A stretch of DNA of 64,000 nt from Bradyrhizobium sp. CCGUVB1N3. GTDB lineage: Bacteria > Pseudomonadota > Alphaproteobacteria > Rhizobiales > Xanthobacteraceae. Where the stretch lies: the NCBI RefSeq assembly GCF_024199925.1, contig NZ_JANADR010000001.1, positions 6,079,501-6,143,500 on the forward strand, written 5' to 3'. The notes beneath the pieces are model-generated. The model was not told the DNA's origin. It did no database searches and worked only from the letters and a program-made list of their open reading frames with translations. Below, piece after piece: positions 47,730 to 60,733 of the stretch. Every line of letters starts with the position of its first letter. Within the stretch, counting starts at the first letter, position 1. The position numbers and the translations under genes were made by a program.

Positions 47730-48413
47730 ATGCTTGCCAGCACTGACCCCGAACTCGACCATGGACCGCGGACCGAAAGGTCCGCGACCATGCGCATGTG
47801 CGTGGTCAGTCGAAAGGTCCGGCCGATCGACGAGCTGATCCGCTTCGTCGTTTCACCCCAGGGCGACATTGTTCCCGACCTCAAGCGCAAGCTGCCCGGC
47901 CGGGGTATGTGGATATCGGCTTCGCGGCAGGCGGTTGCGGAAGCCGTGCGCCGTCACCATTTTAAAAAAGCCTTCAAGCGCGACCTGCGCATTCCTCCGA
48001 CGCTTCCCGCTGATACGGAAACGCTCCTGGTTCGGAGCGTGACCGAGGCACTGGCGATTGTAGCCAAAGCGGGCCAAGTCGTGGCCGGCTTCGGCAAGGT
48101 CGAAAGTGCGCTTCGGGAGGGGGCGGTTGCAGCCCTGATCCACGCCAGTGACGGGGCCGAGGACGGAAACCGCAAATTGGGCGCGCTGGCGCGGCAAAAT
48201 GAGGGGAAACGCGGCGACAAGCCGCAAATTCCCGTCGTCACCGCATTGAAATCGGCAGAATTGGATTTGGCACTGGGCAGGTCAAATGTGATACATGCTG
48301 CGCTGCTCGCGGGCCCGGCGAGCAGGACATTCCTGTCACGTAGCCAGATGCTGGTCCGATACCGGATGGCGGACGATGACGAGACTGCCGAAAAGCGCGG
48401 CCAGGATTTCTGA
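47730..48413 (+). CDS. YlxR (DUF448) RNA-binding protein with L7Ae-like C-terminus
   Basis: 227 aa. Residues ~20-90 are YlxR-like: RMCVVSRKVRPIDELIRFVV, then GRGMWISASRQAV. Residues ~100-190 resemble the L7Ae/YlxQ ribosomal protein fold (LVRSVTEALAIVAKAGQVVAGFGKVESALREG, AALIHASDGAEDGNRKL). In some bacteria these are two genes (ylxR and ylxQ) in the nusA-infB operon; here they form one protein, as in other Alphaproteobacteria. Basic and probably RNA-binding; ylxR has been proposed as an RNase P modulator in Gram-positive species. Confidence 0.9.
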   Translation: MLASTDPELDHGPRTERSATMRMCVVSRKVRPIDELIRFVVSPQGDIVPDLKRKLPGRGMWISASRQAVAEAVRRHHFKKAFKRDLRIPPTLPADTETLLVRSVTEALAIVAKAGQVVAGFGKVESALREGAVAALIHASDGAEDGNRKLGALARQNEGKRGDKPQIPVVTALKSAELDLALGRSNVIHAALLAGPASRTFLSRSQMLVRYRMADDDETAEKRGQDF

Positions 48414-48483
48414 AGACAAACGACGACCGGTATGACGGTGCGGCAACGCACAACGACAACAAGATCAGGATTAGGACTGCTGA

Positions 48484-51168
48484 ATGGTTGATACCAAGAC
48501 CCCTGGCGACAAGAAGCTGAGCGTTCCGAGCAAGACGCTGACGCTCAAGCCGCGCGTCGAAACGGGCACCGTGCGCCAGAGCTTCAGCCATGGCCGCAGC
48601 AAGCAGGTTGTGGTCGAGAAGCGCGGCAAGCGCCGGATCGGAGACACCGGTCCCGAGCCGCACGTGCCTGAGGTCGCAAAGCCCGCGCCGGCGGCACCTG
48701 CCCCGCGCCCGGCCGCACCGCCCCCTGCCCCGCCGCGCAACGCCAATTCCGGCGTGGTGCTGCGCACCCTGACCGAGGACGAACGTTCCGCCCGCGCCAG
48801 CGCGCTGGCCGACGCCAAGCTGCGTGAGGTCGAGGAGCGCCGCCAGGCCGAAGAGGAGGCCCAGCGCCGCGCCGTCCGCGAAACCGCCGAGCGCGCCGAG
48901 CGCGAGGCTGCGGAAGCCCGCCGCAAGGCCGAGGACGAACGTCATCGCCACGAAGACGAAGCCAAGCGGAAGGCCGAGATCGAGGCCAAGAAACGTTTTG
49001 GCGAAGGCGAGCAGCCGCAATCTGCCGCACGTACTGCGACGGCGGCACCGGCGGCTCCTGCGCCGCGACCCGGGACGGCCAGTGCACGGCCGACGGCCTC
49101 CGCGGCCCGGCCCGCAACGACCACACAGCGGCCGGCCGGCCCTCCAGGTCGCGCTCCCGCAGTCGCGGCCGGACCGGACGAGGACGAGGGTCCGCGCCAG
49201 ATCCGTCGCGGTCCCGGCGGCGCCGCGCGTCCTGTGGCAGCCCCCAAGACCACCCACAAGCCCGGCCCGCAGAAGGAGCGCGGCCGCCTGACGGTCGTCA
49301 CCGCGCTCAATGCCGACGAGGTGCGCGAGCGCTCGATCGCCTCGTTCCGCCGCCGCACCCAGCGACTGAAGGGCCACGCCTCGAACGAGCCGAAGGAAAA
49401 GCTGATCCGCGAGGTGATCATCCCGGAGGCGATCACCATCCAGGAACTCGCCAACCGCATGTCCGAGCGCGCGGTCGACGTCATCCGCATGCTGATGAAG
49501 CAGGGCGCGATGCACAAGATCACCGACGTGATCGACGCCGACACCGCGCAGCTCATCGCCGAGGAGCTCGGTCACACGGTGAAGCGTGTTGCCGCCTCCG
49601 ACGTCGAAGAGGGCCTGTTCGACGTCGTCGACGATTCCACCGATACCGAGACGCGTTCGCCGGTCGTGACCGTGATGGGCCACGTCGACCACGGCAAGAC
49701 CTCGCTGCTCGACGCGCTCCGTCACGCCAACGTGGTCTCGGGCGAAGCCGGCGGCATCACCCAGCATATCGGCGCCTATCAGGTGACTTCGCCCGAAACC
49801 GGCAAGAAGATCACCTTCATCGACACGCCCGGCCACGCCGCGTTCACCGCAATGCGCGCCCGCGGCGCCAAGGTCACCGACATCGTCGTGCTGGTGGTCG
49901 CGGCCGACGACGGCGTGATGCCGCAGACGGTCGAGGCCATCAACCACGCCAAGGCGGCGCGGGTGCCGATCATCGTGGCGATCAACAAGATCGACAAGCC
50001 CGATGCCAAGCCCGAGCGCGTGCGCACCGAGCTGCTCCAGCACGAGGTGCAGGTCGAGTCGTTCGGCGGCGAAGTGGTCGACGTCGAGGTCTCCGCCAAG
50101 AACAAGACCAATCTCGACAAGCTCCTGGAGATGATCGCGCTGCAGGCCGAAATTCTCGACCTGAAGACCAATTCGCAGCGCCCGGCCGAAGGCACCGTGA
50201 TCGAGGCCAAGCTCGATCGCGGCCGCGGCCCGGTCGCGACCGTGCTGGTCCAGCGCGGCACCTTGCAGGTCGGTGACATTATCGTCGCCGGCGCCGAGAT
50301 GGGTCGCGTCCGCGCGCTCATTTCGGATCAGGGCGAGACGGTGGACGAGGCCGGCCCTTCCGTGCCGGTCGAGGTGCTCGGCTTCAACGGCCCGCCCGAG
50401 GCCGGCGATCGTCTCGCGGTCGTCGAGAACGAAGCCCGCGCCCGCCAGATCACCAGCTACCGCGCGCACCAGAAGCGCGAGAACGCGGCAGCCTCGATCT
50501 CCGGCATGCGCGGCTCGCTCGAGCAGATGATGTCGCAGTTGAAGACCGCGGGCCGCAAGGAGTTCCCGCTGATCGTCAAGGCCGACGTGCAGGGTTCGCT
50601 CGAAGCGATCCTCGGCTCGCTCGAGAAGCTCGGCACCGAGGAAGTCGCAGCCCGCATCCTGCATGCTGGTGTCGGCGGCATCTCGGAATCCGACGTCACG
50701 CTCGCGGAAGGCTTCAACGCCGCGATCATCGGCTTCTCGGTTCGCGCCAACAAGGAGGCGGCCGCGGCTGCCAAGCGCAACGGCATCGAGATCCGCTACT
50801 ACAACATCATCTACGACCTCGTGGATGACGTGAAGAAGGCGATGAGCGGCCTGCTCGCGCCGACCTTGCGCGAAACCATGCTGGGCAATGCCGAGATCCT
50901 GGAGATCTTCAACATCTCCAAGGTCGGCAAGGTCGCCGGCTGCCGCGTCACCGACGGCACCGTGGAACGCGGCGCCAATGTGCGCCTGATCCGCGACAAC
51001 GTCGTCGTGCACGAAGGCAAGCTGTCGACGCTGAAGCGCTTCAAGGACGAAGTGAAGGAAGTGCAGGCCGGCCAGGAATGCGGCATGGCCTTCGAGAGCT
51101 ACCACGACATGCGCGTGGGCGACGTGATCGAGTGTTATCGAGTGGAGACGATCCAGCGCTCCCTGTAA
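48484..51168 (+). CDS. infB: Translation initiation factor IF-2
   Basis: GTPase that delivers fMet-tRNA to the 30S subunit and promotes subunit joining. 894 aa. A long N-terminal part (~1-300) contains charged EAEERR-rich coiled coil and Ala/Pro-rich low-complexity stretches, then the IF2_N domain ([20 protein letters not shown]). The G domain has [28 protein letters not shown] and NKIDKPDAK; domains II-IV follow, ending [18 protein letters not shown]. The long N-terminus matches rhizobial IF-2. Downstream of ylxR by 70 bp; rbfA follows with a hairpin-bearing gap. Confidence 0.97.
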   Translation: MVDTKTPGDKKLSVPSKTLTLKPRVETGTVRQSFSHGRSKQVVVEKRGKRRIGDTGPEPHVPEVAKPAPAAPAPRPAAPPPAPPRNANSGVVLRTLTEDERSARASALADAKLREVEERRQAEEEAQRRAVRETAERAEREAAEARRKAEDERHRHEDEAKRKAEIEAKKRFGEGEQPQSAARTATAAPAAPAPRPGTASARPTASAARPATTTQRPAGPPGRAPAVAAGPDEDEGPRQIRRGPGGAARPVAAPKTTHKPGPQKERGRLTVVTALNADEVRERSIASFRRRTQRLKGHASNEPKEKLIREVIIPEAITIQELANRMSERAVDVIRMLMKQGAMHKITDVIDADTAQLIAEELGHTVKRVAASDVEEGLFDVVDDSTDTETRSPVVTVMGHVDHGKTSLLDALRHANVVSGEAGGITQHIGAYQVTSPETGKKITFIDTPGHAAFTAMRARGAKVTDIVVLVVAADDGVMPQTVEAINHAKAARVPIIVAINKIDKPDAKPERVRTELLQHEVQVESFGGEVVDVEVSAKNKTNLDKLLEMIALQAEILDLKTNSQRPAEGTVIEAKLDRGRGPVATVLVQRGTLQVGDIIVAGAEMGRVRALISDQGETVDEAGPSVPVEVLGFNGPPEAGDRLAVVENEARARQITSYRAHQKRENAAASISGMRGSLEQMMSQLKTAGRKEFPLIVKADVQGSLEAILGSLEKLGTEEVAARILHAGVGGISESDVTLAEGFNAAIIGFSVRANKEAAAAAKRNGIEIRYYNIIYDLVDDVKKAMSGLLAPTLRETMLGNAEILEIFNISKVGKVAGCRVTDGTVERGANVRLIRDNVVVHEGKLSTLKRFKDEVKEVQAGQECGMAFESYHDMRVGDVIECYRVETIQRSL

Positions 51169-51221
51169 GTCCAAATCTTACCGAAGCGCCCGGATCTTTT
51201 TGAACTGAAATTGCGAGAGCG

Positions 51222-51304
51222 CGATGGCCGGATTCATTCCGGCCATCGACGTCTCGTTCGTTTCAACATGACAAACGACAATGCCCGTGTCCCATCACGG
51301 GCAT
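51222..51304 (+). promoter_or_regulatory. Two strong hairpins between infB and rbfA
   Basis: CGATGGCCGG (51222-51231) and CCGGCCATCG (51239-51248) are perfect inverses with a 7-nt loop. ATGCCCGTG (51281-51289) and CACGGGCAT (51296-51304) are perfect inverses with a 6-nt loop. Neither is followed by a clear T-run, so they may be RNA processing or stabilising structures rather than terminators. They sit 20 bp or more upstream of the rbfA start. Confidence 0.7.
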
Positions 51305-51324
51305 GACGAGGTGATTTTCAAAGA

Positions 51325-51756
51325 ATGCCCCGCCACCATCAGAAAAAGAGCTCCGCGCCCGGCGGCTCGCAGCGGCAGTTGCGCGTCGGCGAGCAGGTTC
51401 GCCATGCGATGGCCGATATTCTGGCGCACGGCAGTGCGCATGATGCGGATCTCGAAGGCCACATCATCACCGTGCCGGAGGTACGGATGTCGCCGGATTT
51501 GAAGCTCGCGACCATCTACGTGATGCCGCTCGGCGGCCGCGACACCGAGCGCGTGATTGCCGCGCTCGATCGCAACAAGAAATTCCTGCGCGGCGAAGTC
51601 GCGCGGCGCGTTAACCTGAAATTTGCACCTGACATTCGCTTCCGCGTCGACGAGCGATTCGACGAAGCGGAACGGATCGAGAAATTATTGCGAACGCCTG
51701 CGGTGCAAAAAGACCTGGAACAGGATCCGGATTCGGATCGGGAAGAAGAACAGTGA
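51325..51756 (+). CDS. rbfA: 30S ribosome-binding factor A
   Basis: KH-like protein that binds the 30S subunit during late maturation. 143 aa. Conserved core: [43 protein letters not shown], and [31 protein letters not shown] stands upstream as ribosome-binding site. Its TGA stop overlaps the truB ATG by one base (TGATG). Confidence 0.95.
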   Translation: MPRHHQKKSSAPGGSQRQLRVGEQVRHAMADILAHGSAHDADLEGHIITVPEVRMSPDLKLATIYVMPLGGRDTERVIAALDRNKKFLRGEVARRVNLKFAPDIRFRVDERFDEAERIEKLLRTPAVQKDLEQDPDSDREEEQ

Positions 51757-52871
51757 TGACGGACCCGGCTCACGGTGCAATCGGCACCGAAGACGCTGAT
51801 TCGCGCGACGTGCAGAAAAATAATTTTGCCGAGCTGCGCGGCGACGCCACGCCGCATTCGCAGGAGCGCCGCGTCAACAACGATCCGCGCGCCAAGCAGC
51901 AGAAGAACAATCAGCCGCGCCGCGACCGGCGCGACGTGCACGGCTGGGTCGTGCTCGACAAGCCGATCGGAATGACCTCGACGCAGGCTGTTGCCGTGGT
52001 GAAGCGTCTGTTCCAGGCCAAGCGCGCCGGCCACGCCGGCACGCTCGACCCGCTCGCCTCCGGCGGCCTGCCGATCGCGCTCGGGGAGGCCACCAAGACC
52101 GTGCCCTTCGTGATGGACGGCCGCAAGCGCTACCGCTTCACCGTCTGCTGGGGCGAGGAGCGCGATACCGACGATATCGAGGGCCGGGCGACCGCCACCT
52201 CCGACCAGCGCCCGACCCGCGAGGCCATCCTGGCGCTGCTGCCCCGATTCACCGGCGTCATCGAGCAGGTCCCACCGCGCTATTCCGCGATCAAGGTCCA
52301 GGGCGAGCGTGCCTACGACCTGGCACGCGACGGCGAGGTTGTGGAACTGGCCCCCCGCCCAGTCGAGATCCACCATTTATCCCTTGTAGATCAACCAGAT
52401 AACGATCGAGCGGTATTCGAGGCCGAATGCGGCAAGGGGACCTATGTCCGTGCGCTGGCCCGGGATATGGGCCGGCTTCTCGGCACTTACGGCCATATTT
52501 GCGCGCTGCGGCGGACCCTGGTCGGCCCATTTGGCGAGAACGACATGATTCTGCTGGATCAGTTGGAGGCTTTGTGCCATAGAGCCGCGTCCGGCGAGGG
52601 CAGCCTCGCCGACGCGCTTTTGCCCGTTGAGACCGCGCTGGACGACATCCCGGCACTGGCCGTCACTCGGGCTGATGCGGCAAGGCTCCATCGGGGCCAG
52701 GCCGTTTTGTTGCGCGGACGGGATGCGCCCAATTGTAGTGGCACAGTCTATGTCACGGTGGCAGGCCGTCTTTTGGCGCTTGCTGAAGTTGGCAATGGCG
52801 AAATCATCCCCAAGCGTGTGTTCAACCTGACCGGCCTGACTGCCAGCGCCGGTCGCAACGAGAGAAATTGA
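51756..52871 (+). CDS. truB: tRNA pseudouridine(55) synthase TruB
   Basis: Makes pseudouridine 55 in the T loop of tRNAs. 371 aa from the ATG at 51756; a GTG three bases earlier is also in frame. The TruB core starts at [18 protein letters not shown] near residue 65, with the catalytic Asp in [19 protein letters not shown] and the [16 protein letters not shown] strand. The first ~60 residues are a charged, unstructured-looking extension ([18 protein letters not shown]) with no match in E. coli TruB. rpsO follows 2 bp after its stop. Confidence 0.93.
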   Translation: MTDPAHGAIGTEDADSRDVQKNNFAELRGDATPHSQERRVNNDPRAKQQKNNQPRRDRRDVHGWVVLDKPIGMTSTQAVAVVKRLFQAKRAGHAGTLDPLASGGLPIALGEATKTVPFVMDGRKRYRFTVCWGEERDTDDIEGRATATSDQRPTREAILALLPRFTGVIEQVPPRYSAIKVQGERAYDLARDGEVVELAPRPVEIHHLSLVDQPDNDRAVFEAECGKGTYVRALARDMGRLLGTYGHICALRRTLVGPFGENDMILLDQLEALCHRAASGEGSLADALLPVETALDDIPALAVTRADAARLHRGQAVLLRGRDAPNCSGTVYVTVAGRLLALAEVGNGEIIPKRVFNLTGLTASAGRNERN

Positions 52872-52873
52872 CG

Positions 52874-53143
52874 ATGTCGATTGCCGCAGAACGCAAAGCG
52901 GAAGTCATCAAGACGAATGCCACCAAGGCCGGCGACACCGGCTCGCCCGAGGTCCAGGTCGCGATCCTTTCGGAACGCATCAACAACCTCACGAACCATT
53001 TCAAGACCCACGTGAAGGACAACCATTCGCGCCGTGGCCTCTTGAAGCTCGTGTCGACGCGCCGTTCGCTCCTCGACTATCTGAAGAAGAGGGACGAGGC
53101 GCGATACAAGGCGCTGCTCGAGAAGCACAACATTCGTCGTTAA
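52874..53143 (+). CDS. rpsO: 30S ribosomal protein S15
   Basis: 89 aa, the canonical S15 length; an upstream TTG at 52868 in the same frame overlaps truB and is rejected. Conserved sequence: [34 protein letters not shown], the [20 protein letters not shown] segment that contacts 16S rRNA, and [13 protein letters not shown]15 binds the central domain of 16S rRNA early in assembly. It is followed by a clear intrinsic terminator and then a structured leader before pnp. Confidence 0.97.
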   Translation: MSIAAERKAEVIKTNATKAGDTGSPEVQVAILSERINNLTNHFKTHVKDNHSRRGLLKLVSTRRSLLDYLKKRDEARYKALLEKHNIRR

Positions 53144-53151
53144 GAGCTCTT

Positions 53152-53176
53152 GCGCGCGCCACCGGCGCGCGTTTTT
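53152..53176 (+). terminator. Intrinsic terminator after rpsO
   Basis: CGCGCGCC (53153-53160) and GGCGCGCG (53164-53171) form an 8-bp perfect stem with a 3-nt loop, followed by five T. It lies 9 bases after the rpsO stop codon. Transcription of pnp must either read through it or start in the 346-bp leader downstream. Confidence 0.88.
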
Positions 53177-53350
53177 GCGCGTGGTTTCGAACGAAAGCAC
53201 TTTTTTCAAGGTTTTTGATCGAGGCTCACGCGCATGTCGGGTGCGGGCCAATACCGATTCGCATCCGGGGCATGATGGTCGAAGGCCGCGATTAGGCGTT
53301 CGCGTTCATGCCGACTGACCAGTCCAGCAGCAATCCGGCGGCTGGGCGCA

Positions 53351-53393
53351 ACGGGCAAGGCGCCCGTATGACCCGAAAGGATGGACGCCATCC
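53351..53393 (+). promoter_or_regulatory. Two small stems in the pnp leader
   Basis: ACGGGC (53351-53356) pairs with GCCCGT (53362-53367), and GGATGG (53379-53384) pairs with CCATCC (53388-53393). With the large hairpin that follows they form a compact array of three stems, 53351-53474. No promoter is convincing in the rest of the 53177-53350 stretch. Confidence 0.55.
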
Positions 53394-53400
53394 GAAATCC

Positions 53401-53474
53401 AAAAACCATGGCAGGATCGCAGGACGCTGATCACCCGCTTCGATCAGCGTCCCGCAATCTTGCGCATGGTTTTT
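53401..53474 (+). promoter_or_regulatory. Long hairpin in the pnp 5' leader (possible RNase III site)
   Basis: The outer arms AAAAACCATG (53401-53410) and CATGGTTTTT (53465-53474) are perfect inverses. The inner arms GGACGCTGATC (53422-53432) and GATCAGCGTCC (53442-53452) are also perfect inverses, with a 9-nt loop. Between them the middle segments pair imperfectly, so the whole can fold as a stem of about 30 bp. In E. coli the pnp leader is a long double-stranded structure cut by RNase III and used for PNPase autoregulation; an equivalent role is inferred. The pnp ATG follows 48 bases later. Confidence 0.78.
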
Positions 53475-53522
53475 GTTTTTCGACGCGCCCCTTCTTTCGA
53501 GAACCCATGAAAGAAGACATCT

Positions 53523-55685
<2,163 letters not shown>

Positions 55686-55710
55686 ATCTCTTACGCATTG
55701 GAAACACGAA

Positions 55711-55735
55711 GGGCGGCCTCTCGGCCGCCCTTTTT
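55711..55735 (+). terminator. Intrinsic terminator after pnp
   Basis: GGGCGGCC (55711-55718) and GGCCGCCC (55723-55730) form a perfect 8-bp stem with a 4-nt loop, followed by five T. It is 25 bases past the pnp stop codon. Because katG on the opposite strand ends at 55759, the symmetric stem might also end katG transcription, but only the + strand has a T-run directly after the stem. Confidence 0.9.
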
Positions 55736-55758
55736 GTTTGTGCTGACGTGTTGAACGG

Positions 55759-58020
<2,262 letters not shown>

Positions 58021-58028
58021 ATTTTCTG

Positions 58029-58967
58029 ATGATCAATCTGACGCTGCGGCAGCTCCGGTATTTCGATGCGCTGGCGCGTCTTGGCCATTTCGGGCGCGCG
58101 GCGGAAGCCTGCTCGATCTCGCAGCCGGCGCTGTCGATGCAGATCAAGGAAATGGAGGAAACGCTCGGCGGGTTGCTGCTCGAGCGCAGCGCGCGCCAGG
58201 TCGCACTCACGCGCTTCGGCGAGGAACTCGCCCAGCGCGTGCGCGAAATCCTGCGCTCGGTCGATGAGCTCGGCGACTTCGCGCGCGCCTCGCGCGACCG
58301 CTTCGCCGGCCGCCTGCGCATCGGCATGATCCCGACGATCGCGCCCTATCTCCTGCCCACGATCACCAAGAACCTCACGCGCCTGCATCCGGAGCTCGAC
58401 ATCCGCGTGCGCGAGACGATGACACCCAGGCTGATCCAGGAGCTGACCGAAGGCCGGCTCGACACCGCGATCGTCGCCCTGCCGGTCTCCGAACCATCGC
58501 TGACCGAAGTTGCGCTGTTCGAGGAAAAATTTCTGCTGGTGCGGCCGGGCACGGATGAGGGAACGCCGGTGCCCTCACGCGAGATGATGCGCGAGATGCG
58601 GCTCTTGCTGCTCGAGGAGGGACATTGTTTCCGCGACCAGGCGCTGTCGTTCTGCAACATGCAATCGGCCCCGCCGCGCGAGATGCTGGATGCGAACTCG
58701 CTGTCGACGCTGGTTCAGATGGTCAGCGCCGGCATCGGCGTGACCTTGATCCCGGAAATGGCCCTGCCGGTCGAGACGCGCTCGGCCTCCGTGTCGGTCG
58801 CGCGCTTCGCCGATCCGCAGCCCTCGCGCACCATCGGCATGGTCTGGCGCAGGACCAGCCCGCTGGCGCGGCAGTTGCTGCAAATCTCCGAGGTGGTGTG
58901 CCTGTCGGCCGGCAAGGTGCGCGCACGGCACGCGGCGAGCGCCATTCCGCGCAATCCCAGGGCCTGA
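58029..58967 (+). CDS. oxyR: LysR-family hydrogen peroxide sensor OxyR
   Basis: 312 aa. The N-terminal helix-turn-helix is typical (LRQLRYFDALARLGHFGRAAEACSISQPALSMQIKEME), followed by the effector domain. The redox pair is present: Cys200 in EEGHCFRDQ and Cys209 in ALSFC, equivalent to the E. coli Cys199/Cys208 disulfide switch. It is divergent from katG. This is the best-supported regulatory pair in the window. Confidence 0.96.
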   Translation: MINLTLRQLRYFDALARLGHFGRAAEACSISQPALSMQIKEMEETLGGLLLERSARQVALTRFGEELAQRVREILRSVDELGDFARASRDRFAGRLRIGMIPTIAPYLLPTITKNLTRLHPELDIRVRETMTPRLIQELTEGRLDTAIVALPVSEPSLTEVALFEEKFLLVRPGTDEGTPVPSREMMREMRLLLLEEGHCFRDQALSFCNMQSAPPREMLDANSLSTLVQMVSAGIGVTLIPEMALPVETRSASVSVARFADPQPSRTIGMVWRRTSPLARQLLQISEVVCLSAGKVRARHAASAIPRNPRA

Positions 58968-58990
58968 TCGGCGCGCGGCAGATCGTACCC

Positions 58991-59479
58991 ATGTCCACTC
59001 CGGTCATCCGCCCCGCCGAGCCGCACGAATACGACGAGATCGCCCGCGTATGGATGGAGAGCTGGGTCTCGACCGGCTTGGCAGAGGCGAGCAATTTCCT
59101 GCTCGCAAACCTGCGCGCGCGCCTGCGACGCGAGATCGAGGACGGCTGGAGCCTGTTCGTTGCCGACGACAACGGCACCATCGCCGCCATGCTGGCACTG
59201 CATCTGCCAAAACTCTATCTCGACCAGCTCTTCGTCGCACCCGCCTATCAGGGCCGCTCGCTGGGCCGGCAGTTGCTCGCGTTTGCGCGAGCGCAGATGC
59301 CCGACGAAATCGAACTGCGCTGCGTGCGCGAGAACGATAAGGCCTGGCGCTGGTATGAGCGCGAGGGCTTTTTGTTCGAATGGGAAGAGATCGCGACGGC
59401 GACGGGCTTCATGATGAAGTGCTATCGGTGGCGCAGAAAGAACGGCATCGATCGATTGCCAGGCAGTGTCTCAGTTTGA
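58991..59479 (+). CDS. GNAT family acetyltransferase
   Basis: 162 aa from the ATG at 58991, 23 bp after oxyR. Acetyl-CoA motif A: YLDQLFVAPAYQGRSLGRQLLAFARAQM (residues ~77-104), then ELRCVRENDKAWRWYEREGF. The spacing and the ENDKAWRWYEREGF ending are of the RimI-like/PhnO type; the substrate is unknown. It may be co-transcribed with oxyR, but a role in peroxide response is speculative. Confidence 0.88.
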   Translation: MSTPVIRPAEPHEYDEIARVWMESWVSTGLAEASNFLLANLRARLRREIEDGWSLFVADDNGTIAAMLALHLPKLYLDQLFVAPAYQGRSLGRQLLAFARAQMPDEIELRCVRENDKAWRWYEREGFLFEWEEIATATGFMMKCYRWRRKNGIDRLPGSVSV

Positions 59480-59530
59480 ACTTAAGGGCTGCCTGCGATA
59501 GCCTCGCGATGCTCGCGACGGGAGAACAAT

Positions 59531-59950
59531 TTGCCGAGGTTCAAGCTTCATTCTCCGGGCGCTTGGGGCGAAAAGAACGCCAGAGAATACAGCTATTCGA
59601 TGGTGTTGGAGATCGATGGCCGGGTTGAGTTATCCGGCCAAGGCGGCTGGCATCCCGATACGCTCGATTTCCCGGTCGGCGTTCCGATTGAGGCAGAGAT
59701 CAATCAAGCCTTCGATAATGTGGCCTTCATGCTGAACGAGGTCGGGCTTGATTGGGCAAACGTCGCTCACATCAACTCATACCATACGCCGGAACCGGAC
59801 GGGACGATCCTCGCAGCTACAGCAGAGATGGCGCGGCAGTTTCGCCTTCGCATGCCCGATCATAAGCCGATCTGGACCTGCCTAGGCGTCGCGGTACTTG
59901 GCGATCCTAAGATGCACGTCGAAATCCGCGTCACGGCCTTTAGAGAGTGA
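59531..59950 (+). CDS. RidA/YjgF-family protein lacking the catalytic Arg
   Basis: 139 aa from a TTG start with GGAG six bases upstream. The YjgF fold is recognisable (YSYSMVLEIDGRVELSGQGG, EAEINQAFDNVAFMLNEVGLDWANVAHINSYHT, VEIRVTAF). RidA imine deaminases use an Arg equivalent to E. coli Arg105 in PARSCVEV; here the aligned segment is PIWTCLGV with Trp115. It therefore belongs to a Rid subgroup for which deaminase activity should not be assumed. Role unknown. Confidence 0.88.
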   Translation: MPRFKLHSPGAWGEKNAREYSYSMVLEIDGRVELSGQGGWHPDTLDFPVGVPIEAEINQAFDNVAFMLNEVGLDWANVAHINSYHTPEPDGTILAATAEMARQFRLRMPDHKPIWTCLGVAVLGDPKMHVEIRVTAFRE

Positions 59951-60115
59951 CGGCAACGCGCTTTCTGTAGGGGCCGCACTTTCCGTATAGAAAGGCAAGG
60001 TTGACCAACTTCTCGCGTGAAGCATGCATCGCCACCCCAGCCGTAGCGACTTGCCAAGTTGCACGAGACGCGCGATGCACGAGGAAAATCGCGTCCCGAT
60101 GAAAGGTGAGATCCC

Positions 60116-60712
60116 ATGATCAAACTCTACTGGTCGCCCCGCTCGCGCTCCTTCTCCGCGCTCTGGCTGATGGAAGAAACCGGCCTGCCCTATGAGCGTG
60201 TGCTGACCGACATCACGACGGGCGCGCAGAAGGCGCCGGAGTATTTGAAGATCAATCCGATGGGCAAGGTGCCGGCTCTGGTCGACGGCGATGCCGCGCT
60301 CGGCGAGGCGGCCGCGATCTGCGCCTATGTCGCCGATCGCTACCCGGAGACGAAGCTCGCGCCGGTGCCGACCGATCCGCGTCGCGCGCGATACCTGCAA
60401 TGGCTGTTCTTCGGGCCAGGCTGCATCGAGCCCGGGTTGATCCAGATCTTCACCAAGCTCGAGGTGCCAACTTCGACGGCGGCCTGGGGCAGCGCGACGC
60501 AAGTGTTCGACGTCCTCGACACCGCGCTGGCCAAGGGACCATGGATCCTTGGCGACGAGTTCACCGCCGCCGACATCGTGATCGGCTCGGGGCTGAATTT
60601 CGCCGTGCGGATGTTCAAGATGGTGCCGCCGCGGCCGTCGTTCGACGCCTATATCGCCCGCTGCGTGGCGCGGCCGGCCTTCCAGCGCGCGGAGAAGATC
60701 GCGGCGGGGTGA
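60116..60712 (+). CDS. Glutathione S-transferase family protein
   Basis: 198 aa. N-terminal thioredoxin-like domain: KLYWSPRSRSFSALWLMEETGLPYE, NPMGKVPALVDG (cis-Pro) and GEAAAICAYVADRYP. C-terminal helical domain with FTAADIVIGSGLNFAVRM. The likely catalytic Ser/Arg lies in SPRSRS at the start of helix 1. Class cannot be assigned confidently; bacterial beta- or theta-like classes are possible. AGGTGA upstream. Role inferred: conjugation or reduction of electrophiles or peroxides. Confidence 0.93.
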   Translation: MIKLYWSPRSRSFSALWLMEETGLPYERVLTDITTGAQKAPEYLKINPMGKVPALVDGDAALGEAAAICAYVADRYPETKLAPVPTDPRRARYLQWLFFGPGCIEPGLIQIFTKLEVPTSTAAWGSATQVFDVLDTALAKGPWILGDEFTAADIVIGSGLNFAVRMFKMVPPRPSFDAYIARCVARPAFQRAEKIAAG

Positions 60713-60733
60713 GGCGAGGTCGAGCCGCCGCGC

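Noticed and set aside
48238..51174. 978-aa open frame on the minus strand
   Set aside because: Antisense to infB throughout; composition is typical of a GC-driven shadow and no domain is visible.
52868..52873. TTG start two codons upstream for rpsO
   Set aside because: It lies within the truB stop region; the ATG at 52874 gives the exact 89-aa length of S15.
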